From NCBI GenBank assembly GCA_001593875.1, contig LUCA01000019.1:1-9127 (forward strand): 9,127 nucleotides of DNA. Direction: 5' to 3'. This document shows, piece by piece, positions 6,670 through 9,127 of the stretch. How positions within the stretch are numbered: the first letter of the stretch is position 1; each line of letters begins with the position of its first letter. The notes beneath the pieces were generated by a model, which was not told the origin of the DNA, ran no database searches, and was given only the letters and a program-made list of their open reading frames with translations. The position numbers and the translations under genes are program-made. This DNA comes from Candidatus Bathyarchaeota archaeon B23 (GTDB taxonomy: Archaea; Thermoproteota; Bathyarchaeia; TCS64; B23).

Positions 6670-6746
6670 CCCGATGCACCTTTGGCGTCGAGAACCTTTA
6701 AAGGTGCTCAAAGATGTTTTATCCACCGCCGAAAACTCTCTATGGG
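6670..6746. promoter_or_regulatory. Divergent promoter/operator region between HD phosphohydrolase and thymidylate kinase
   Basis: Two A/T-rich elements stand out. A perfect 12-bp palindrome, ACCTTTAAAGGT, lies at 6694-6705; its centre is about 31 nt from ATG 6669, right for a TATA box of the HD gene. GTTTTATCC at 6715-6723 is centred about 28 nt from ATG 6747, right for a leaderless thymidylate kinase mRNA. In addition GCACCTTT (6676-6683) and AAAGGTGC (6700-6707) form an 8-bp inverted repeat whose right arm shares the palindrome. The promoter reading comes from spacing; an operator role is only a suggestion. Confidence 0.55.
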
Positions 6747-7343
6747 ATGAGGGAGGGAGGCCTCTTCATCGTCCTCGAGGGCATAGACGGCTGCGGGAAA
6801 TCGACTCATAGTAGGCTGCTGGCTGAGGGGTTGAGGGGTCTAGGCTACAGGGTGGTGGAGACCTGTGAGCCGACCGACGGCCCCGTCGGCAGGCTGCTGA
6901 GGGGGCGGAGCGAGAGGGGGCTGCGCTTCCCGGCTGAGGTGGAGGCGCTGCTCTACGCCGCCGACAGGCTGCTCCACGTGGAGGGGGTGGTGGAGCCCGC
7001 CTTGAGGGAGGGATACGTCGTCGTCTCCGAGCGCTATATTCACTCCTCCATCGCCTATCAGGGGGCTGAGGGCGTCGACGTGGACTGGATTAGGATGTTG
7101 AACCGATCTGCGCCTCAGCCCGACTTGGCTGTGTTGTTGGACATCCAGCCCAAGACGGCGGTGGAGAGGCTGAGGGGTAGGAGGCTCACGGCCTATGAGG
7201 ACTACGAGACTCAGAGGAGAGTGAGGGAGATCTACCTGAGGCTGGCGGAGGCCGGAGAGCTGGTGAGGGTCGACGCCGAGAGGTCGATGGAGGAGGTTCA
7301 GAGGGAGCTGCTCCACCTCGCCCTGGAGAGGTTGAGGCGTTAG
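6747..7343 (+). CDS. tmk: Thymidylate kinase (dTMP kinase)
   Basis: Phosphorylates dTMP to dTDP with ATP, the last committed step to dTTP, in the cytoplasm. The 198-residue protein has the family motifs in order: P-loop EGIDGCGKST (11-20), the EPTDGPVGRLLRG block after strand 2 (41-53), AADRLLHV (71-78), which helps hold the nucleotide base, and SERYIHSSIAYQG (94-106), where the usual DR(Y/H) reads ERY. The P-loop lacks the Arg of the yeast/human type, so the catalytic arginine should come from the LID region, as in the E. coli type; RRLTAYEDYETQRR fits that region. ATG 6747 is preferred: it starts two to four residues before the first strand and lies 28 nt after a TATA-like box. The alternative ATG 6714 lies on or before that box. 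Length is normal for a short archaeal Tmk. The gene ends 10 bp from the convergent zinc ribbon gene. Confidence 0.93.
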   Translation: MREGGLFIVLEGIDGCGKSTHSRLLAEGLRGLGYRVVETCEPTDGPVGRLLRGRSERGLRFPAEVEALLYAADRLLHVEGVVEPALREGYVVVSERYIHSSIAYQGAEGVDVDWIRMLNRSAPQPDLAVLLDIQPKTAVERLRGRRLTAYEDYETQRRVREIYLRLAEAGELVRVDAERSMEEVQRELLHLALERLRR

Positions 7344-7353
7344 GATGAGGTCC

Positions 7354-7698
7354 TCATCTCTTCAATCTTCTCAGTCTCTGCAGGGATGCCAGGAGGGTGG
7401 AGATGGATTCGGCGATCTCCCTGACTCTCCTCGGCTCCTCCTCAGCTGAGAGCAGTCCGCTGAGCTTGGAGAGCTTCTCGAGGATCGACCCCTCCAGCTG
7501 ATCCCATAGGAGCTCCTGCTCCACAACGGCTGACTCATCCTCCCCCTCCCTGAGTATGACGACCCTCCTCTGGCATCGGGCGCACCATATCTCGCCGCTC
7601 TTCAACCTGAAGAGTGGGGAGCCGCACTCGGGGCAGTTGTAGCTGAGCATCGTCGCCCCTGAGCGGAGGAGCTTCGCCATCTCCTTAGCCCAATCCAT
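7354..7698 (-). CDS. UPF0148 / Sjogren's-syndrome-autoantigen-1-type zinc ribbon protein
   Basis: A small protein (114 residues from ATG 7698) of the archaeal UPF0148/COG1645 family, related to human autoantigen p27 (SSSCA1/ZNRD2). The N-terminal helix WAKEMAKLLRSGATML leads into a four-cysteine zinc ribbon, YNCPECGSPLFRLKSGEIWC then CRR in the next turn (Cys at residues 22, 25, 39 and 42 counted from this ATG). The C-terminal half is charged and helical with heptad-like leucines (about residues 62-112) and may form a coiled coil. Its biochemical role is unknown; a ribbon plus coiled coil suggests binding to a protein or nucleic acid. A TTG at 7704, with GGTG 7 nt upstream, would add two residues (MSMDWA) and cannot be excluded. 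The gene lies 71 bp downstream of the aminotransferase with its own TATA-like box. Confidence 0.87.
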   Translation of the reverse strand: MDWAKEMAKLLRSGATMLSYNCPECGSPLFRLKSGEIWCARCQRRVVILREGEDESAVVEQELLWDQLEGSILEKLSKLSGLLSAEEEPRRVREIAESISTLLASLQRLRRLKR

Positions 7699-7723
7699 GG
7701 ACAAGGCTGAACACCTAGAGTAG

Positions 7724-7741
7724 GGGGCGGCCCCTTTATAG
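7724..7741 (-). promoter_or_regulatory. TATA box and adjacent GC palindrome upstream of the zinc ribbon gene
   Basis: On the minus strand TCTATAAAGG is a good archaeal TATA box (TATAAA at 7735-7740), centred about 39 nt before ATG 7698 and 33 nt before the alternative TTG 7704, so a short leader of about 7-13 nt is expected. Directly downstream lies GGGGCGGCCCC (7724-7734), a five-base-arm inverted repeat at the place where a repressor or a transcript-start effect could act. Confidence 0.55.
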
Positions 7742-7749
7742 ATTTAGGC

Positions 7750-7769
7750 TTTTTAAAAAGGGTTTGGGG
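7750..7769 (-). terminator. Probable T-run terminator after the aminotransferase gene
   Basis: Just after the aminotransferase stop, the minus strand reads CCCCAAACCC followed by TTTTTAAAAAG. A short T-run after the stop codon is a common archaeal intrinsic terminator. The block TTTTTAAAAA (7750-7759) is self-complementary and could alternatively serve as an A/T element for the next gene. Confidence 0.4.
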
Positions 7770-8936
7770 CTAGGCCCCGCACTCCTTGATGTAGGCCTCG
7801 ATCCTCTCAGCCGCCTCCTCCAGGACCTCCATGGGCTTGACGAGGGGTATTCGCACATGCCCCTCGCCGTGGAGGCCGAAGGCCGATCCGGGGACGATGG
7901 CCACCCGCTTTCCCTCTATCAACCCCCGGCAGAACTCGACGCTGGAGTTGGAGACCTTGGAGATGTCTGGGAAGAGGTAGAAGGCGCCTTCAGGCTTGGG
8001 GCAGTTGATCCCCTCGATCTCGTTTAGGCGTTTGACCATGAACTCCCTCCGCCTGTCGTACTCCTCGGCCATCTTCTCTATCGGCTCCCAGGGTCCTGTG
8101 AGGGCTGCGACGCCGGCTACCTGGACGTGGGCGGCTGGGCAGAGGACCATGTTCCCCTGTATCTTCAACATCTGATCCACCAGGCCTCCGTCGGCGATGA
8201 GGTATCCCAGTCTCCACCCCGTCATGGCGAAGGTCTTGGAGAAGCTGACTATGACGACGGTCCTCTCCCTCATCCCCGGCAGCGAGGCGATGCTCACATG
8301 CCTCCGCCCATCCCAGATGAACTCGCTGTATATCTCATCCGAGACGATGAGGAGGTCGTGCTCCTCAGCCAGCTCCGCCACGCCCCTCAGCTCCTCCTCC
8401 GTCAGAACCGTCCCCGTCGGGTTGTTGGGGGAGCAGAGGACGAGCATCTTCGTCCTATCGGTTATCTTCGCCTTCAACTCCTCCAGGTCGAGGTGGAAGT
8501 CCTCGGCCTTCAAGGAGAATCGTACGGGCTTACCCCTGAGGAATCTAACCGTCGGGACGTAGACGAGGTAGCTGGGGTCGGGGATGAGGACCTCGTCTCC
8601 AGGCTCGACGGTGCAGGCTAGGGTGAGGTAGAGGGCCTGCTGGCTGCCGGGGGTGACTATCACCTCCCTATCGGGGTCCACCTCCAGGCCGAACTTCTCG
8701 TAGTAGCCTGCGATCGCCTCCCTCAGCTGGGGTATGCCCTGCGTAGGCGTGTAGTGGGTCATCCCCCCCTTCAGGGCCTTGACGGCCGCCTCCACGATGT
8801 GGCTCGGCGTCGGGAAGTCCGGGTCTCCGCCGGCGAGGACGATGACGTCCTTCAGGGTGAGGAGGGCTGCGGCGAGCCTCCTTATCAGCGAGGGCTCCAT
8901 CTCCCTCAGGATCCCTATGGCCCATCGCTCACTCAT
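7770..8936 (-). CDS. Class I/II PLP-dependent aminotransferase (aspartate/alanine aminotransferase-like)
   Basis: A fold-type I pyridoxal-phosphate enzyme of 388 residues that moves an amino group between an amino acid and a 2-oxo acid. Landmarks are complete: GDPDFPTPSHI (37-47), the YTPTQGIPQLREAIA substrate/cofactor region (62-76), TPGSQQAL (95-102), SPNNPTG (169-175), SDEIYSEF (199-206), the Schiff-base lysine Lys234 in SFSKTFAMTGWRLGY, and the carboxylate-binding Arg361 in GHVRIPLV. This is the I-gamma aspartate aminotransferase-like pattern common in archaea; whether aspartate, alanine or an aromatic/branched amino acid is the main donor cannot be fixed from sequence. ATG 8936 has a GAGGAGGG Shine-Dalgarno about 6 nt upstream and a TTTAAT box near 8974. 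The start region can fold into a small hairpin that covers the Shine-Dalgarno. The short upstream frame on the same strand ends 35 bp before the start. Confidence 0.92.
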   Translation of the reverse strand: MSERWAIGILREMEPSLIRRLAAALLTLKDVIVLAGGDPDFPTPSHIVEAAVKALKGGMTHYTPTQGIPQLREAIAGYYEKFGLEVDPDREVIVTPGSQQALYLTLACTVEPGDEVLIPDPSYLVYVPTVRFLRGKPVRFSLKAEDFHLDLEELKAKITDRTKMLVLCSPNNPTGTVLTEEELRGVAELAEEHDLLIVSDEIYSEFIWDGRRHVSIASLPGMRERTVVIVSFSKTFAMTGWRLGYLIADGGLVDQMLKIQGNMVLCPAAHVQVAGVAALTGPWEPIEKMAEEYDRRREFMVKRLNEIEGINCPKPEGAFYLFPDISKVSNSSVEFCRGLIEGKRVAIVPGSAFGLHGEGHVRIPLVKPMEVLEEAAERIEAYIKECGA

Positions 8937-8944
8937 CGGGTTCC

Positions 8945-8960
8945 CTCCTCATGGGAGGAG
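8945..8960 (-). promoter_or_regulatory. Inverted repeat overlapping the aminotransferase Shine-Dalgarno
   Basis: On the minus strand CTCCTC-CCAT-GAGGAG forms six perfect pairs around a 4-nt loop, and the 3' arm is the purine-rich Shine-Dalgarno of the aminotransferase, ending 8 nt before the ATG. In an mRNA read through from upstream this would hide the ribosome site. If transcription starts about 26 nt after the TTTAAT box, the 5' arm would be only partly transcribed. Confidence 0.35.
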
Positions 8961-8970
8961 CTGAGGCCCT

Positions 8971-8977
8971 ATTAAAG
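8971..8977 (-). promoter_or_regulatory. TATA-like box upstream of the aminotransferase gene
   Basis: On the minus strand CTTTAAT is the only A/T-rich island upstream of the aminotransferase start, centred about 38 nt before ATG 8936, giving an expected leader near 12 nt. It overlaps the stop codon (TAA) of the short upstream frame. Confidence 0.4.
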
Positions 8978-9127
8978 CTGTCGAGACCCCCTCCTCAGCC
9001 ATCCGGTGAGCCTGCTACGGGCCTCGGCCCTATAGCCCTCCAACAGTCTGGGGAGGCTGCGGAGTAGGCTTAGGTTCTCCTCCACCCTCGCCCTGTAGAG
9101 CTCCCCCAGTCCGAGTTCGCTCATCAG
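8972..9127 (-). CDS. Unrecognised short or truncated protein at the right edge
   Basis: An open frame enters from the right edge on the minus strand and stops at TAA in front of the aminotransferase. It is 50 residues from an ATG at 9124, but the frame is open beyond that to the edge, so this may be the C-terminus of a longer gene. The visible part, beginning MSELGLGELYRARVEENLSL, is highly charged, rich in Arg, Glu and Leu, and should be mostly helical; a pattern of leucines every three to four residues (about positions 5-35) suggests an amphipathic helix or coiled coil. The last residues, RRGSRQL, are basic. No family is recognised. Codon use (AGG-rich, G/C third positions) matches its neighbours. 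It is 35 bp from the aminotransferase on the same strand, so the two could be co-transcribed. Confidence 0.5.
   Translation of the reverse strand: MMSELGLGELYRARVEENLSLLRSLPRLLEGYRAEARSRLTGWLRRGSRQL

Noticed and set aside
6670..6726. Longer HD-phosphohydrolase start at 6726
   Set aside because: It would read through the palindromic promoter and the tmk promoter; the family motif begins right at ATG 6669.
6714..6746. Longer thymidylate kinase start at ATG 6714
   Set aside because: It lies at the TATA-like box and adds 11 residues (MFYPPPKTLYG) absent from typical Tmk proteins; ATG 6747 fits the promoter spacing.
8127..8621. Plus-strand frame of 164 codons opposite the aminotransferase
   Set aside because: The aminotransferase has all PLP-enzyme motifs across this stretch; the opposite frame has none.
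1..9127. tRNA/rRNA genes, CRISPR arrays, insertion sequences, long repeats
   Set aside because: None seen. The many GAGGAGG/CCTCCTC runs are codon-level composition (GAG, AGG, CTC, CTG) rather than true repeats.

Overview
The window is a GC-rich, gene-dense stretch of an archaeal chromosome, most likely from a thermophilic member of the Thermoproteota (TACK) group. The gene set points there: an archaeal-type ATP-NAD kinase, a free-standing AlaX-S editing protein, an UPF0148/Sjogren-autoantigen-type zinc ribbon protein, a PAC4-like proteasome assembly chaperone, and the UbiD plus aconitase-X enzymes of the archaeal modified mevalonate pathway. Arginine is written mostly as AGG. Several starts have an A/T-rich box 25-35 bp upstream, which suggests leaderless or very short-leader mRNAs. 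The phylum assignment is inference; no rRNA, tRNA or species marker lies in the window.

Layout from left to right: a 5'-truncated ATP-NAD kinase (+, 2-898) converges on two minus-strand genes, AlaX-S (915-1388) and a YfcE-like metallophosphoesterase (1446-2135). A divergent promoter region (2136-2199) then starts a tight plus-strand operon: PAC4-like chaperone (2200-2562), UbiD-family anhydromevalonate phosphate decarboxylase (2522-3862), and the large (3853-5037) and small (5034-5429) subunits of phosphomevalonate dehydratase (AcnX). Each gene in the operon overlaps the next. A SAMHD1/YwfO-like HD phosphohydrolase (5398-6669, minus) overlaps the end of that operon tail to tail. It is divergent from thymidylate kinase (6747-7343, plus) across a short promoter region with a perfect 12-bp palindrome. 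The right end is minus-strand: a small zinc ribbon protein (7354-7698), a class I/II aminotransferase (7770-8936), and a short open frame running off the edge (8972-9127).

How the genes work together: the operon holds the signature steps of the archaeal mevalonate route. AcnX dehydrates 5-phosphomevalonate to trans-anhydromevalonate 5-phosphate, and the UbiD homologue decarboxylates that to isopentenyl phosphate, the precursor of archaeal lipids. The HD enzyme and thymidylate kinase plausibly act on the same nucleotide pools from opposite sides. AlaX-S protects translation by removing mischarged amino acids from tRNA(Ala). There are no mobile elements, CRISPR arrays, RNA genes or obvious foreign islands. 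No gene-free stretch exceeds 300 bases; the largest gap is about 77 bp.
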